From Nocardioides sp. REDSEA-S33_B3 (GTDB lineage: Bacteria; Actinomycetota; Actinomycetes; Propionibacteriales; Nocardioidaceae): a DNA stretch of 64,000 bases. Below, piece after piece: positions 24,051 to 32,950 of the stretch; positions within the stretch are counted from its first letter, which is position 1; each line of letters begins with the position of its first letter. The notes under the pieces were generated by a model, which had not been told where the DNA came from, ran no database searches, and was given only the letters and a program-made list of their open reading frames with translations. Location of the stretch: contig LUPK01000038.1 in NCBI GenBank assembly GCA_001627335.1, positions 1 through 64,000 on the forward strand. The letters run 5' to 3'. Position numbers and translations under genes: made by a program.

Positions 24051-27000
24051 GGGGGCCGGCGCTGCTGTCCACGGTGCTGCGCGGCCTGCGCTCGCGGCTG
24101 CTGCTCTCGATCGGGTCGGTCGTCCTCACCGCGCTCGCGGTCGGCTCGGCGGTGCTCGGACCCGCCTTCCAGAGCGCGGTGACCGGGTCGTTCCTGGTCT
24201 CGCGCCTCGCGGAGGCCCCGAACAACCTCACCGGGCTGTCCTGGGTCTGGACGCCCGACGGTGGGGCCGCCTCCGACCTCGACGGCGTGCTGGACGACGC
24301 GCGGGCGGCCGCCCGCGAGGCGACCGAGGAGGGCGGCGACGGCGCGGCGCTCTACGTCGAGCCCCAGGTCTTCGTGCGGACCCAGCAGACGGAGGGGCTC
24401 GGCGGCCTGGCGCGACTCGGCTGGGCACCCGGCTACTGCGACCACCTCGTGGTGGAGGGCCGCTGCCCGCAGGCGGCCGACGAGGTCCTGCTGCTCGCCC
24501 TGGACTCCACGATCACCGGCCTGTCGATCGGCGACACCTCGCCGGTGGAGGGCATCGGCACCGTCGAGGTGGTCGGCACCTACTCCGCCCCCGGGCCGGA
24601 GGAGGCCGACTACTGGTTCGAGTCCGGCCGGCTGAGCACCCGTCCGCCCACGCCGCCGCCGGCCAACATGCCCTACCAGCCGGCCCCGATGCTGGCGACC
24701 GCCGAGGCGGTCGAGCGGGCCGCGGCCACGGTGGGCTACGAGGTGCTGGTCGACCGACGGCTCGCGGTGCCCGCGGACCTCGAGGTCGCCGACCTCGAGC
24801 GCGTCGCCGAGGTCGCCCGGGCCCAGGAGGACCTCAGCGCCGCCCTGCCCGGCGGACAGCTCGTCGAGCGCTCCATCAACGACATCGACGGGGTCGTGGA
24901 CGAGGTCCGCGACCAGCAGGCCACCGCCCGGGCCTCGGTCTCGCCGGCCGTCATCAGCCTCGTGCTGGTGGCGCTGGCGCTGCTGCTGCGCCTGCTCACC
25001 GCCGCCGCGGACCTGCGGATGCCCGAGCTCGCGCTCGCCTCGCTGCGCGGCCTGCCGCGCCGCCGGATGTGGTCGCTGGGGATGTCCGAGCCACTGACGC
25101 TGCTCGCGCTCGCGGTCCCGGTCGGGGGCCTGGTCGGCGTCGGCACGGTGCTGCTGCTGATCGAGGCCTGGTTGGTGCCGGGACTGCCGCTGCGGGTGCC
25201 GTGGACGTCGCTGGCGGCCGGCGGGCTGGTCGGGCTCGGCGCCGCCACGGTCGCCGTGGCGGCAGTCGGGCTCGTGGTGCGGATCCCCCTGGAGGACCAG
25301 CTCAGCGGCGTACGACGTCCCAGGCGGGCGCGCCGCGCCGCGGTCGTCGCGCAGCTGGCCCTGGTCGCCGCGGCGCTCGCGGTGCTGCTGAGCAAGCTCA
25401 GCTCCACCGAGCGCGGCCGTCCCGACGTCACCGACCTGGTCCTCCCGGTCCTGCTGGCCGTCGTCGCCGGTCTCGGCGCGACCCGGCTGACCTCGTCGCT
25501 GGCGACGTGGTGGACCCGCGCGGTGCCGCACACCCGCTCGCTCGGCTCGTTCGTGGCGGTGCGCGCGCTGTCGCGGCGCCAGGAGGGGACGCTGGTGATC
25601 CTGCCGGTGACGGCGGCGATCGCGATCTGCGTGTTCGGGGCGGGGGTCTACGACTCCTCCTCGGCCTGGCGCGCCTCCGTGGCGGCCACCCGTGCCCCGG
25701 CCGCGGTGCTGTGGACCTCCGAGCAGAGCCTCGACGACACCGTGGGCCTGACCCGCGGGATCGACCCCGACGGGGAGTGGCTGATGGCGGGCAGCACCAT
25801 CGCCACCCCGCAGCCGGGGCCGGTCTTCTCCGTCCTCGACACCACCCGCCTGGCCCGCGTGGGCCTCTGGAACGAGCAGTGGACGCCCGGCACCTCGGCG
25901 TCCGAGGTCGCCGGCCTGCTGGCCACCGGGCCCGTCCCCGTGGTGACGGGCAAGCGGGTGGGCCTCGACCTCGACAACCGGCTCACCACCGAGGAGCCGT
26001 TGGTCGTCCGGCTGCGGCTGGTGCCGCCGACGGACCGGCCGCGCACCGTCTTCCTCGGCCCGGTCGGTGAGGGACGCTCGGTCGTCTCGGAGCGCACGCC
26101 GTTCTGCCGCGACGGGTGCCGCCTCGAGCAGATCACCCTCGGGTCGGCCGCCGCGCTGCCGACCGCCATGGACGGCTCGCTCACGATCGAGTCGGTCACC
26201 GTCGACCGGCAGCCCGTCGCCGACGCGCTCACCGGCGGCGCCTGGGCGCTGGTGCCGGGCGCGACCGGCAACGACGCCGTCGACTCCCTCCGGCTCGACG
26301 GGGCCGGGCTGGCCGTGTCGGTCTCCAGCCGGAGCCCGGTGATCGTCCAGATCGGCGCGGGGGACCCGCCCGCGCGGCTACCGGTCGTCGCGGGGGTCGA
26401 CGCCCGCACGGAGTCCTCGGCCGACGCCTACAACGCCGGCACGCCGCTCAGCTTCGACGTCGACCCGGTGCTGGAGGCGGGCAGCGTGCCGCTGCTCGGC
26501 CCCCGGGGACTGCTCATCGACTACGACACCTTCGCCACCGGCCGGAAGGTCTACGACCAGAACACCGAGGTCTACGTCATGGCCCGCGCCGACACCCCGC
26601 CGTCGGTCGTGGGGGCGCTGCGCGACGCCGGACTCACCGAGGAGACGACGTACGCCGAGGTGAAGGCGAGCCTGGACAACACGGCGTACGCCCTGGCGCT
26701 GCGGCTCTACGCCGTCGTCGCCGCCCTCGTGCTGCTGATGGCCGTCGCCTCGTTGGCGGTCTCCACGGCGGTGCAGCTGCCCGCGCGTCGTCGCGACGCC
26801 GCCGCGCTGCGGGTGGTGGGCGTGCCGCGGCGGCAGGTGATGGGGGCGGTGCTGCGCGAGCTGGTGCTGGTGCTCGGAGGCACGGCCGTGGCCGGGCTGG
26901 CCGCCGGGTCGCTGGCGCAGTACGTCGTCCTGCGCACCGTCACGCTCGGCTACGCCGAGACCCTCTCCACCCCGGCCCTCGTCGCCGCCATCGACCCGTG

Positions 27001-27118
27001 GCGGCTGGCGTTCCTGGCGCTGGTCACCGCGTTGCTCTTCGGCGCCGTCGCCCTGGTCTCCGCGACCCTCACCGTCCGGGGTGCTCGGGGGTCGACGCTG
27101 CGGGAGTCGGCGCGGTAG
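24047..27118 (+). CDS. FtsX-like ABC permease (second, large)
   Basis: The 1023-residue permease has an N-terminal helix (LLLSIGSVVLTALAVGSAVLG), a first extracytoplasmic domain (about 40-290), helices between about 295 and 500, a second external domain (about 540-860), and a terminal FtsX block with AALRVVGVPRRQVMGAVLRELVLVLGG. Paired cysteines occur in external loops (GYCDHLVVEGRC, FCRDGCRLEQ). The first permease has a similar CVEGC pair, suggesting disulfide-bonded homologous external domains. ATGA overlap. It is the final operon gene, followed by a hairpin cluster at 27133-27226. Confidence 0.8.
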   Translation: MRGPALLSTVLRGLRSRLLLSIGSVVLTALAVGSAVLGPAFQSAVTGSFLVSRLAEAPNNLTGLSWVWTPDGGAASDLDGVLDDARAAAREATEEGGDGAALYVEPQVFVRTQQTEGLGGLARLGWAPGYCDHLVVEGRCPQAADEVLLLALDSTITGLSIGDTSPVEGIGTVEVVGTYSAPGPEEADYWFESGRLSTRPPTPPPANMPYQPAPMLATAEAVERAAATVGYEVLVDRRLAVPADLEVADLERVAEVARAQEDLSAALPGGQLVERSINDIDGVVDEVRDQQATARASVSPAVISLVLVALALLLRLLTAAADLRMPELALASLRGLPRRRMWSLGMSEPLTLLALAVPVGGLVGVGTVLLLIEAWLVPGLPLRVPWTSLAAGGLVGLGAATVAVAAVGLVVRIPLEDQLSGVRRPRRARRAAVVAQLALVAAALAVLLSKLSSTERGRPDVTDLVLPVLLAVVAGLGATRLTSSLATWWTRAVPHTRSLGSFVAVRALSRRQEGTLVILPVTAAIAICVFGAGVYDSSSAWRASVAATRAPAAVLWTSEQSLDDTVGLTRGIDPDGEWLMAGSTIATPQPGPVFSVLDTTRLARVGLWNEQWTPGTSASEVAGLLATGPVPVVTGKRVGLDLDNRLTTEEPLVVRLRLVPPTDRPRTVFLGPVGEGRSVVSERTPFCRDGCRLEQITLGSAAALPTAMDGSLTIESVTVDRQPVADALTGGAWALVPGATGNDAVDSLRLDGAGLAVSVSSRSPVIVQIGAGDPPARLPVVAGVDARTESSADAYNAGTPLSFDVDPVLEAGSVPLLGPRGLLIDYDTFATGRKVYDQNTEVYVMARADTPPSVVGALRDAGLTEETTYAEVKASLDNTAYALALRLYAVVAALVLLMAVASLAVSTAVQLPARRRDAAALRVVGVPRRQVMGAVLRELVLVLGGTAVAGLAAGSLAQYVVLRTVTLGYAETLSTPALVAAIDPWRLAFLALVTALLFGAVALVSATLTVRGARGSTLRESAR

Positions 27119-27132
27119 TCGGCTGGTGTTGG

Positions 27133-27226
27133 GCAAGGTTCATCGGCCAGCCGATGAACCCGTCCACGGGACGACAGAACTTCGTCGTCCAGCTTCCGGG
27201 TATGTCGGCCGGCCGATGAACCTTGC
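27133..27226. repeat. Compound palindrome between convergent genes
   Basis: Outer arms 27133-27148 and 27211-27226 are perfect 16-bp reverse complements. Nested alternatives include GGTTCATCGG/CCGATGAACC at 27137-27160 and GGACGAC/GTCGTCC in the middle. It probably serves as a bidirectional terminator and looks like a mobile palindromic repeat. Confidence 0.65.
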
Positions 27227-27256
27227 CGGTCCCACCGGCACCCTGCGTCACACCCT

Positions 27257-28675
27257 TCACTCCCGGCACAGCCTCCACCCACCCGGCGGCAGGTCCAGCG
27301 CGGCGTCGGGGCCCCACGAGCCCCGGGGGTAGGACTGCACCGCGGGCGGGGAGTCCAGCAGCGGCTGGCAGACCTGCCAGATCCGGTCCACCTCGTCGGC
27401 GCGGGTGAACAGCGACCGGTCCCCGCGCAGCACGTCGAGGATCAGCCGCTCGTAGGCCTCCAGCGGGTCGGCGTCGGGCACGTCGCCCAGGTCCAGGCAC
27501 ATGGTGGCCCCGGTCAGCTCCATGTCCGGGCCGGGCAGCTTGCCCTGCAGGTGCAGCGTCACCACGGGGGAGTCGGTCAGCTCCAGCACCAGCTCGTTGC
27601 AGGCGACCGAGCGCTCGAAGATCCCCGACTGCGGTGTGCGGAAGCGGATGGTGACCGTGCGTCGGGTGGCGGCCATCGCCTTGCCGGTGCGCAGCAGGAA
27701 CGGCACGCCGCGCCAGCGGTCGTTGTCGACCCAGGCCTCGAGCGCCACGAAGGTCTCGACGTCGGAGTCCGGGTCGACGTCGTCCTCCTCGCGGTAGCCC
27801 TCGAACTGGCCGAAGACGCTGCGCTCGGGGTCCAGCGGACGCATCGCCTCGAAGACCGCGGCCTTGGCGTCGCGCAGCGCGCGGGCCTCGAAGGAGCCGG
27901 GGTCCTCCAGCGCCACGAAGCCGAGGATCTGGGTGAGGTGGGTGGAGATCATGTCGCGCAGCGCGCCGGTGGACTCGTAGAACGAGCCGCGCCCCTCCAG
28001 CCCGAGCTCCTCGGGTACGTCGATCTGGACCGACTCCACCGAGCGCGCGTCCCACGCCGGCTCGAAGAGGCCGTTGGCGAAGCGGAGCGCGAGGATGTTC
28101 TGCACCGCCTCCTTGCCCAGGAAGTGGTCGATGCGGAACACCTGGTCCTCCTCGACGACGCCCTTGAGGGCGGCGTCCAGGTCGCGCGAGGACTCCAGGT
28201 CCAGGCCGAACGGCTTCTCCACGACCAGACGGGCCCGGTCCGTGAGCCCATCCTTGCCGAGCATCGCGATCATCGGCTCCATCGCGCCCGGGGGGATGGA
28301 GAGGTAGAGCAGCCGCCGGACCTCGGAGGCGTCGGCCGACATCGACTCCTCGGCCTCGCGGACGGCCTCGGCCAGGTCGGAGCCGTCCTCGGCGTCGGAG
28401 GTCTGGAAGCGCAGCCGCGAGAGCAGGTCGTCGGCGAGGTCGCCGTCGAGGTCGTCGATGCTGTCGTCGAGGGCCGAGCGGATCCGCTCGCGGAACTCCT
28501 CGTCGGTGCCGGGGGAGTGCCGCCCGGTGCCGATGACGGCGTACTCCTCGGGCAGCCGACCGGCGGCCGCGAGGTGGTAGAGCCCGGGGAGAAGCTTGCG
28601 GGAGGCCAGGTCGCCGGTCGCGCCGAAGAGGACCAGGACGTGCGGGGGCAGGGTCGAGCCGGTGGAGTCGCTCAC
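27257..28675 (-). CDS. zwf: Glucose-6-phosphate dehydrogenase
   Basis: The 472-residue enzyme of the oxidative pentose phosphate pathway carries the NADP-binding [14 protein letters not shown] (17-30), EKPFG (153-157), the signature RIDHFLGKE (181-189, with Phe where Tyr is usual), and [18 protein letters not shown] with the catalytic His. It oxidises glucose 6-phosphate to 6-phosphogluconolactone. No opcA, pgl or tal is adjacent, so this may be a second, stand-alone G6PDH. GTG 28675 gives the family-like N-terminus; GTG 28714 is an alternative. Confidence 0.88.
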   Translation of the reverse strand: MSDSTGSTLPPHVLVLFGATGDLASRKLLPGLYHLAAAGRLPEEYAVIGTGRHSPGTDEEFRERIRSALDDSIDDLDGDLADDLLSRLRFQTSDAEDGSDLAEAVREAEESMSADASEVRRLLYLSIPPGAMEPMIAMLGKDGLTDRARLVVEKPFGLDLESSRDLDAALKGVVEEDQVFRIDHFLGKEAVQNILALRFANGLFEPAWDARSVESVQIDVPEELGLEGRGSFYESTGALRDMISTHLTQILGFVALEDPGSFEARALRDAKAAVFEAMRPLDPERSVFGQFEGYREEDDVDPDSDVETFVALEAWVDNDRWRGVPFLLRTGKAMAATRRTVTIRFRTPQSGIFERSVACNELVLELTDSPVVTLHLQGKLPGPDMELTGATMCLDLGDVPDADPLEAYERLILDVLRGDRSLFTRADEVDRIWQVCQPLLDSPPAVQSYPRGSWGPDAALDLPPGGWRLCRE

Positions 28676-28756
28676 GACCTCGAGGCTGCCCGGCGTCGCC
28701 CGCGCGGACACCACCCGCCCGGGGAGGGGCCCGTCGGGAGCCCGCGTGGGCGACCC

Positions 28757-28788
28757 TCACCCGTTCGAGCCAGAAAACGAGCGGGTGA
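28757..28788. promoter_or_regulatory. 11-bp inverted repeat between divergent zwf and small gene
   Basis: TCACCCGTTCG (28757-28767) and CGAGCGGGTGA (28778-28788) pair over 11 bp with one G-U. It lies in the divergent intergenic region and could be an operator or an attenuating hairpin. Confidence 0.35.
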
Positions 28789-28824
28789 CCCCGTCAGGGG
28801 TTCTGACCTGGCATATTGCGGGGC

Positions 28825-29016
28825 ATGAGTCTCGACAACGACACCGCCACCCGGGCCATCAGCGCCTACTTCGGGAGCTGTGTCTTCTCCGAGGAGCCCA
28901 CGTGGTGCAGCGTCCTGCTTGACGAGGTCACCGACGCGTTCGACTCCCCGGACGACCTGCACACCGCCCTGGACCTGATGAACCTACGGGTGGAGGTACC
29001 CGCCACCAGCGCCTGA
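28825..29016 (+). CDS. Small uncharacterised protein, 63 residues
   Basis: I do not recognise the family. The sequence MSLDNDTATRAISAYFGSC is followed by an acidic helical stretch LLDEVTDAFDSPDDLHTALDLMNL. There is no signal or membrane segment. CATATT ends 7 nt before ATG 28825, consistent with leaderless expression. High G/C at third positions supports coding. It is divergent from zwf. Confidence 0.55.
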   Translation: MSLDNDTATRAISAYFGSCVFSEEPTWCSVLLDEVTDAFDSPDDLHTALDLMNLRVEVPATSA

Positions 29017-29079
29017 GGCGCAGGGCAGCAGCACCGACGAGCCAGGGGGGCCCGGCAGCAGGTCCCGGTCGGTGTGGAC

Positions 29080-29238
29080 CTACGGCTGGAGCAGCTGGTC
29101 CCCGGTCCCGGGGTCGAGCACGCGGACGTACTCGGCGCTGCCGTGGATCTCGCAGTAGCTGGTGAAGGCGATCCTGACCTCGACCAGCCCCAGGTCGTCG
29201 GGACAGGAGGTCCCCCACTGCTCGACAGGAGCGGCCAC
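29080..29238 (-). CDS. Small uncharacterised protein, 52 residues
   Basis: This minus-strand frame from GTG 29238 to TAG 29080 starts MAAPVEQWGTSCPDDLGLVE and ends VRVLDPGTGDQLLQP. Nearly every third codon position is G or C, and the composition is protein-like with three scattered Cys/Trp/Tyr positions, much better than chance frames nearby. No family is recognised. It is divergent from the DUF427 gene, 31 bp away. No good Shine-Dalgarno site is visible. Confidence 0.5.
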   Translation of the reverse strand: MAAPVEQWGTSCPDDLGLVEVRIAFTSYCEIHGSAEYVRVLDPGTGDQLLQP

Positions 29239-29257
29239 GCTACGACCAGCCCCGACC

Positions 29258-29263
29258 TAGGCT
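29258..29263 (+). promoter_or_regulatory. Leaderless -10 box (TAGGCT) of the DUF427 gene
   Basis: TAGGCT ends 6 nt before GTG 29270. Confidence 0.45.
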
Positions 29264-29269
29264 GGCACC

Positions 29270-29767
29270 GTGCGACGACCTCGGCCCGAGCGGCCCGGAC
29301 CCGGCCAGGAGTCGGTGTGGGACTACCCCCGACCACCCGCCCTGGAGGAGACCCACGAGCTGGTCGAGGTCGAGCTCGGCGGCGTGGTGATCGCCCGCAG
29401 CACACGCGGCTGGCGGGTCCTGGAGACCAGCCACCCGCCCACCTACTACCTGCCGCGCGAGGCCTTCGTCGACGGCGCGCTCGTCCCCACCCAGGGCAGC
29501 TCGCACTGCGAGTGGAAGGGGCAGGCGGCGTACGCCGACCTCCACGGCGGTGACCGCGTGGCGCCCCGGGCCGCCTGGACCTACCCCGACCCCACGCCGA
29601 CCTTCCTCGAGCTGGCCGATGCGTGGGCGGTCATGCCCGGACTCGTCGACGCCTGCCGGGTCGACGGCGAGGTGGTGCGTCCGCAGGACGGCGGGTTCTA
29701 CGGCGGCTGGATCACCGACCGTGTGGTCGGGCCCTTCAAGGGGAGCCAGGGCTCTTGGGGCTGGTAG
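29270..29767 (+). CDS. DUF427-domain protein
   Basis: The 165-residue protein contains the DUF427 beta-tent fold: VEVELGGVVIARSTRGWRVLET, then PPTYYLPREAF, SSHCEWKGQAAYADLH and YPDPTPTFLELADAWAVMPG. The conserved Cys-Glu-Trp-Lys-Gly segment and Tyr-Tyr-Pro-type motif are typical. Members are soluble and of unknown biochemical role. The last residues (GPFKGSQGSWGW) end beyond the domain. The start is fixed by the leaderless promoter. Confidence 0.8.
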   Translation: MRRPRPERPGPGQESVWDYPRPPALEETHELVEVELGGVVIARSTRGWRVLETSHPPTYYLPREAFVDGALVPTQGSSHCEWKGQAAYADLHGGDRVAPRAAWTYPDPTPTFLELADAWAVMPGLVDACRVDGEVVRPQDGGFYGGWITDRVVGPFKGSQGSWGW

Positions 29768-29824
29768 CGAGGACGCGACCCGCGTGTCGAGACCCGGTGA
29801 GGTGGAAGACCACCCCAGCCCCCG

Positions 29825-30886
29825 TCAGCACCCGTTCTGGGACTTCTCGTCGCCCAGCAGCCGGTCGGCGAGCAGGTCGCACCACTGGCCCGACGCCGGG
29901 CCGCCGTTGACGGTGCCGTCGGACTCGCCGGGGTGCTTGACCCACAGGGTGCCGTCGAAGGCCTTGTCGAAGCGCAGCCGGGGCTTCTGGCCGATGCGCG
30001 CCCACGTGGGGTTGATGACGTCGCCGTCGACGGGGTTCTTGGCGCCGTTGCGCGAGGTGTCGACGACGTACTTCACGCCCTTGATGCCGAGCTTCCTCAG
30101 CTGACGCACCATCCACGCGGCGTAGTGCTTCTCGTCCTTCATCCGGCGGAAGTTGGAGACGTTGGTGCTGAAGCCGCGGGCGCCGGCGACGCCGGCCTTC
30201 TTCAGCAGCTCCGCGCGACCGTCCCAGGGCGTGTCGTCCTTGGAGGTGTCCCCGGTGGTCCAGCCGGAGTGGCCCGCGTCGATGTAGACCCAGGCGCCGG
30301 CCTTGGAGAGCTTGCGCACCGCCGAGCGGAGCGCCTTGATGCGGTTGTTCGCGTTGCCGCAGGTGCCCTGGTGGTAGAACGGCAGCGCGTCGGGCTCGAG
30401 CACCAGCATCGGCTTGCTGCTGCCGATGCCCTTGGCCACCTGGGCCACCCACTTCTTGTAGGCGTCGACCCCGGGCAGGCCACCGGAGGAGTACTGCCCG
30501 CAGTCGCGGTCGGGGATCGAGTACACGACGAGCATCGGGGTCTTGCCGGCGCTCTCGGCGAGGTCCACGTAGGTGGAGACCACGCCCGCGACCTGGTCGG
30601 TGGGGTAGTACTCCGAGCCGAGCCAGAGCGCCTGGGGCCGCTTGGCGATCTTCGAGTACGCCGGGCCCTGCTGGTGCGCGGGCATGCGCGTGTCGACGTA
30701 CAGCCCGCGCGTCTTGCGTGGGTCCTTGGCCTTGCGGGCGGCGCTCGTCACGGCCCCCCTGTCGGCCCCCGTGTCCGCCCCGTCGGCGGCGCTGGAGGGC
30801 GGTCCGACCACCGCGGACGACCCCGCCACCAGGGCGAGGGCGGGGAGCGCGAGGAGCGCGCGGCGCAGCGTCAGGGCGAGGGGCAC
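29825..30886 (-). CDS. Secreted glycoside hydrolase family 6 (endoglucanase/cellobiohydrolase)
   Basis: The 353-residue protein has a signal peptide (RRALLALPALALVAGSSAVVG, about 8-28), a charged linker, and a GH6 barrel. Both family signatures are present: VVYSIPDRDC (120-129) with the Asp that tunes pKa, and VLEPDALP (162-169) with catalytic acid Asp166. It cleaves beta-1,4-glucan with inversion. No carbohydrate-binding module is seen. GTG 30886 leads directly into the signal peptide. The final Cys and Cys129 or Cys173 could form disulfides after export. Confidence 0.88.
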   Translation of the reverse strand: MPLALTLRRALLALPALALVAGSSAVVGPPSSAADGADTGADRGAVTSAARKAKDPRKTRGLYVDTRMPAHQQGPAYSKIAKRPQALWLGSEYYPTDQVAGVVSTYVDLAESAGKTPMLVVYSIPDRDCGQYSSGGLPGVDAYKKWVAQVAKGIGSSKPMLVLEPDALPFYHQGTCGNANNRIKALRSAVRKLSKAGAWVYIDAGHSGWTTGDTSKDDTPWDGRAELLKKAGVAGARGFSTNVSNFRRMKDEKHYAAWMVRQLRKLGIKGVKYVVDTSRNGAKNPVDGDVINPTWARIGQKPRLRFDKAFDGTLWVKHPGESDGTVNGGPASGQWCDLLADRLLGDEKSQNGC

Positions 30887-30938
30887 GACACCAGGGTGCG
30901 GGACGCGACCGCCTCCTGTCCCGGCAATCCCGAGGGCT

Positions 30939-31343
30939 TCACGCGCCGGTGGGGTCACCGAGGGGGTCGAGGAACAGGCAGAACGGGTGCCCGGCCGGGT
31001 CGAGCATGACCCGCACGTCGTCCTGCGGTTGCGTGGCGGCCTGGACCGCCCCCAGCTCCTCGGCCCGCGCGACACCCGCCGGCAGGTCGGGTACGCCGAT
31101 GTCGAGGTGCGCCTGCATCTGCTGGTCACCCCCCGTGGCCGGCCAGCGCGGGGGCACGTGGTCGGCCTCGCGCTGGAAGGCCAGGCCGGTGGCGGCCCCG
31201 TGACCGGTGCCGCGCGGCTTCAGCACCACCCAGTCGGGTTCGTCGTCGCGGGTCTCCCAGTCCAGGAGCGCCCGGTAGAACGCGGCCAGCGCCCTGGGGT
31301 CGGGGGCGGCGAGCACGGTGCTGGAGAGGCGGAACCCGGTCAT
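30939..31343 (-). CDS. VOC-superfamily protein (glyoxalase/dioxygenase fold)
   Basis: This 134-residue protein has the paired beta-alpha-beta-beta-beta modules of VOC proteins: LSSTVLAAPDPRALAAFYRALLDWE, then MQAHLDIGVPDLPAGVARAEELGAV and VMLDPAGHPFCLFLDP. A His and Glu-like metal-binding pattern is incomplete (HLDI present). Function is unknown; many such actinobacterial proteins are small-molecule binding or resistance proteins. It starts 10 bp after the SDR gene and is probably co-transcribed with it. Confidence 0.78.
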   Translation of the reverse strand: MTGFRLSSTVLAAPDPRALAAFYRALLDWETRDDEPDWVVLKPRGTGHGAATGLAFQREADHVPPRWPATGGDQQMQAHLDIGVPDLPAGVARAEELGAVQAATQPQDDVRVMLDPAGHPFCLFLDPLGDPTGA

Positions 31344-31353
31344 CGCGGACCCC

Positions 31354-32214
31354 TCAACGCGAGGCGCGGCGCTCGTACTCCGCGCGGGCCTCGGTGTCGA
31401 CGGCGCTCAGCGAGCTGTCGGCCCGCAGGGCGTGGCTGATCGCGTCGCGGACCCGGCGCGGGAAGGTGTTGGTCCCGTAGAACAGGCCCTTGGCGTAGCC
31501 CGGGACCCAGGTCTCGAACTGCGGGCGGCGCACGGTCGCCAGCACTGCGTCCGCGACCTCCTCGGGCCGGCACGGTCGCATCCCGCGGGTCGCGGAGACG
31601 CCGGCGCCGAGCTCGGTGGCCACCACGGTCGGGAGCACCACGGAGACGTCGACGCCGACCGGGCGCAGCTCGCCGGCCATCGCCTCGGAGAAGCCGACCA
31701 CGCCGAACTTGCTGGCGGAGTAGACCGCGCCGCCGGCCATCCCGATCCGTCCGACTGCCGAGGCGACGTTGACGACGTGACCGTGACCGCGGGCGCCCAT
31801 CGCGCGGGCCGCCAGCCGGGTGCCGGTGATGACGCCGCGCAGGTTGATGTCGAGGACCTTGTCGATCGAGGCGTCGGACTGGTCGACCAGCGGGGAGAGC
31901 GGCATGATCCCCGCGTTGTTGACCAGCACCTCCACGGGGCCGAGCGCCTCGGCGCGGTCGAGGAAGGCGGCGAAGGACTCCCGGTCGGCCACGTCGACGA
32001 CGTACCCCTCGGCTCCGCCGCCGACCTGCGCCGCTGCCTTGGCGGCGACGTCGTCGTCGAGGTCGCCGATGACCACGATCGCGCCGGCGTCGGCGAAGCG
32101 GGCGGCCGTCGCCAGACCGATGCCGCGGCCGGCGCCGGTGATGGCGACGACCTTGCCGCGCACGTCGCGGTCGGGGGTGCGGGAGAGCAGACGTGGGGCT
32201 GTGGTCCGGGTCAC
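31354..32214 (-). CDS. Short-chain dehydrogenase/reductase
   Basis: The 286-residue classical SDR has TGAGRGIG (cofactor loop, about 26-33), DLDD after strand 2 (favouring NAD), NNAG near 98, and Ser plus YSASK (Tyr-x-x-x-Lys) near 161. The substrate is unknown. The C-terminal extension (YAKGLFYGTNTFPRRVRDAISHALRAD) is typical of mycobacterial-type SDRs near lipid or steroid genes. It is divergent from a TetR gene, with an operator-like palindrome over its promoter. GTG 32214 follows TACGCT by 6 nt. Confidence 0.83.
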   Translation of the reverse strand: MTRTTAPRLLSRTPDRDVRGKVVAITGAGRGIGLATAARFADAGAIVVIGDLDDDVAAKAAAQVGGGAEGYVVDVADRESFAAFLDRAEALGPVEVLVNNAGIMPLSPLVDQSDASIDKVLDINLRGVITGTRLAARAMGARGHGHVVNVASAVGRIGMAGGAVYSASKFGVVGFSEAMAGELRPVGVDVSVVLPTVVATELGAGVSATRGMRPCRPEEVADAVLATVRRPQFETWVPGYAKGLFYGTNTFPRRVRDAISHALRADSSLSAVDTEARAEYERRASR

Positions 32215-32220
32215 AGCCGG

Positions 32221-32226
32221 AGCGTA
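32221..32226 (-). promoter_or_regulatory. Leaderless -10 box (TACGCT) of the SDR gene
   Basis: On the minus strand, GTGACA (about -35), a 16-nt spacer, TACGCT, 6 nt and GTG 32214 give a complete leaderless promoter. Confidence 0.5.
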
Positions 32227-32229
32227 AAC

Positions 32230-32247
32230 TGACAGCGGAGGCTGTCA
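32230..32247. promoter_or_regulatory. Operator-like palindrome TGACAGC-4nt-GCTGTCA
   Basis: Perfect 7-bp arms overlap the -35/spacer of the SDR promoter. The adjacent divergent TetR regulator is the obvious candidate to bind. The same half-sites recur at 63381-63397. A second small palindrome (CACGCC/GGCGTG) is at 32270-32283. Confidence 0.6.
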
Positions 32248-32331
32248 CCAGCCTCCGCCCGTGATCCGGCACGCCTCGGCGTGATTCATTCCACCGCCCG
32301 CGACGGGTAAAGAAGTGGGATGCTGTGAGCC

Positions 32332-32949
32332 GTGGCCGTCAAGCAGGGTGTCTACCGCGGGCAGAGCGCCGAGGAGCGCTCCACCGAACGCCGCGCCCGC
32401 CTGCTCGAGGCCACGCTCGAGGTCTGGGGGAGCCTCGACGGGCCGCCGGTGACGATGACCCGGATCTGCCAGCAGGCCGGCCTCACCGAGCGCTACTTCT
32501 ACGAGCAGTTCACCGGCCTCGAGGCCGCGCTGAGCGCGGTGCTGGAGTCGATCTACGAGGAGATCCTCGACCTCACCGCCCGGGCCGTGGAGGAGACCGA
32601 GGGCGGCCCGGCCGAGCGGGCGCACGCCGCCGTCGCCGCGTTCGTCGGCATCTTCGTCGACGACCCGCGCAAGGGCCGCGCCGCGATGATCCTCGCCCCC
32701 AGCCGCCCCACCCTGCGCGCCCGCCGGCAGGCGATGCTCAAGGGCCTCGCCGACTTCGCCGAGGTCGAGGCGCTGGAGCTGTACGGCGACGAGGCCGAGC
32801 GCGGCAGCACCGGCGTGCTCGCCGCGATGCTGTTCGTCGGCGGTCTCTCCGAGCTGGTGGTGGCCTGGCTCGACGGCACCGTCGACACCACGCCCGCCGA
32901 GATCGCCGACGCCGCGACGTGGGCGTTCACGCGGCTCGCGCACCGATGA
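32332..32949 (+). CDS. TetR-family transcriptional regulator
   Basis: This 205-residue protein has an N-terminal helix-turn-helix (RRARLLEATLEVWG, then VTMTRICQQAGLTERYFYEQF) and an alpha-helical ligand domain. RYFYEQF is the recognition-helix end typical of TetR proteins near acyl-CoA genes. It is divergent from the SDR and lies upstream of an acyl-CoA dehydrogenase. It probably represses the SDR-VOC operon through the palindrome at 32230. GTG 32332 is used because GATGCT plus 7 nt precedes it. Confidence 0.83.
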   Translation: MAVKQGVYRGQSAEERSTERRARLLEATLEVWGSLDGPPVTMTRICQQAGLTERYFYEQFTGLEAALSAVLESIYEEILDLTARAVEETEGGPAERAHAAVAAFVGIFVDDPRKGRAAMILAPSRPTLRARRQAMLKGLADFAEVEALELYGDEAERGSTGVLAAMLFVGGLSELVVAWLDGTVDTTPAEIADAATWAFTRLAHR

Positions 32950-32950
32950 G

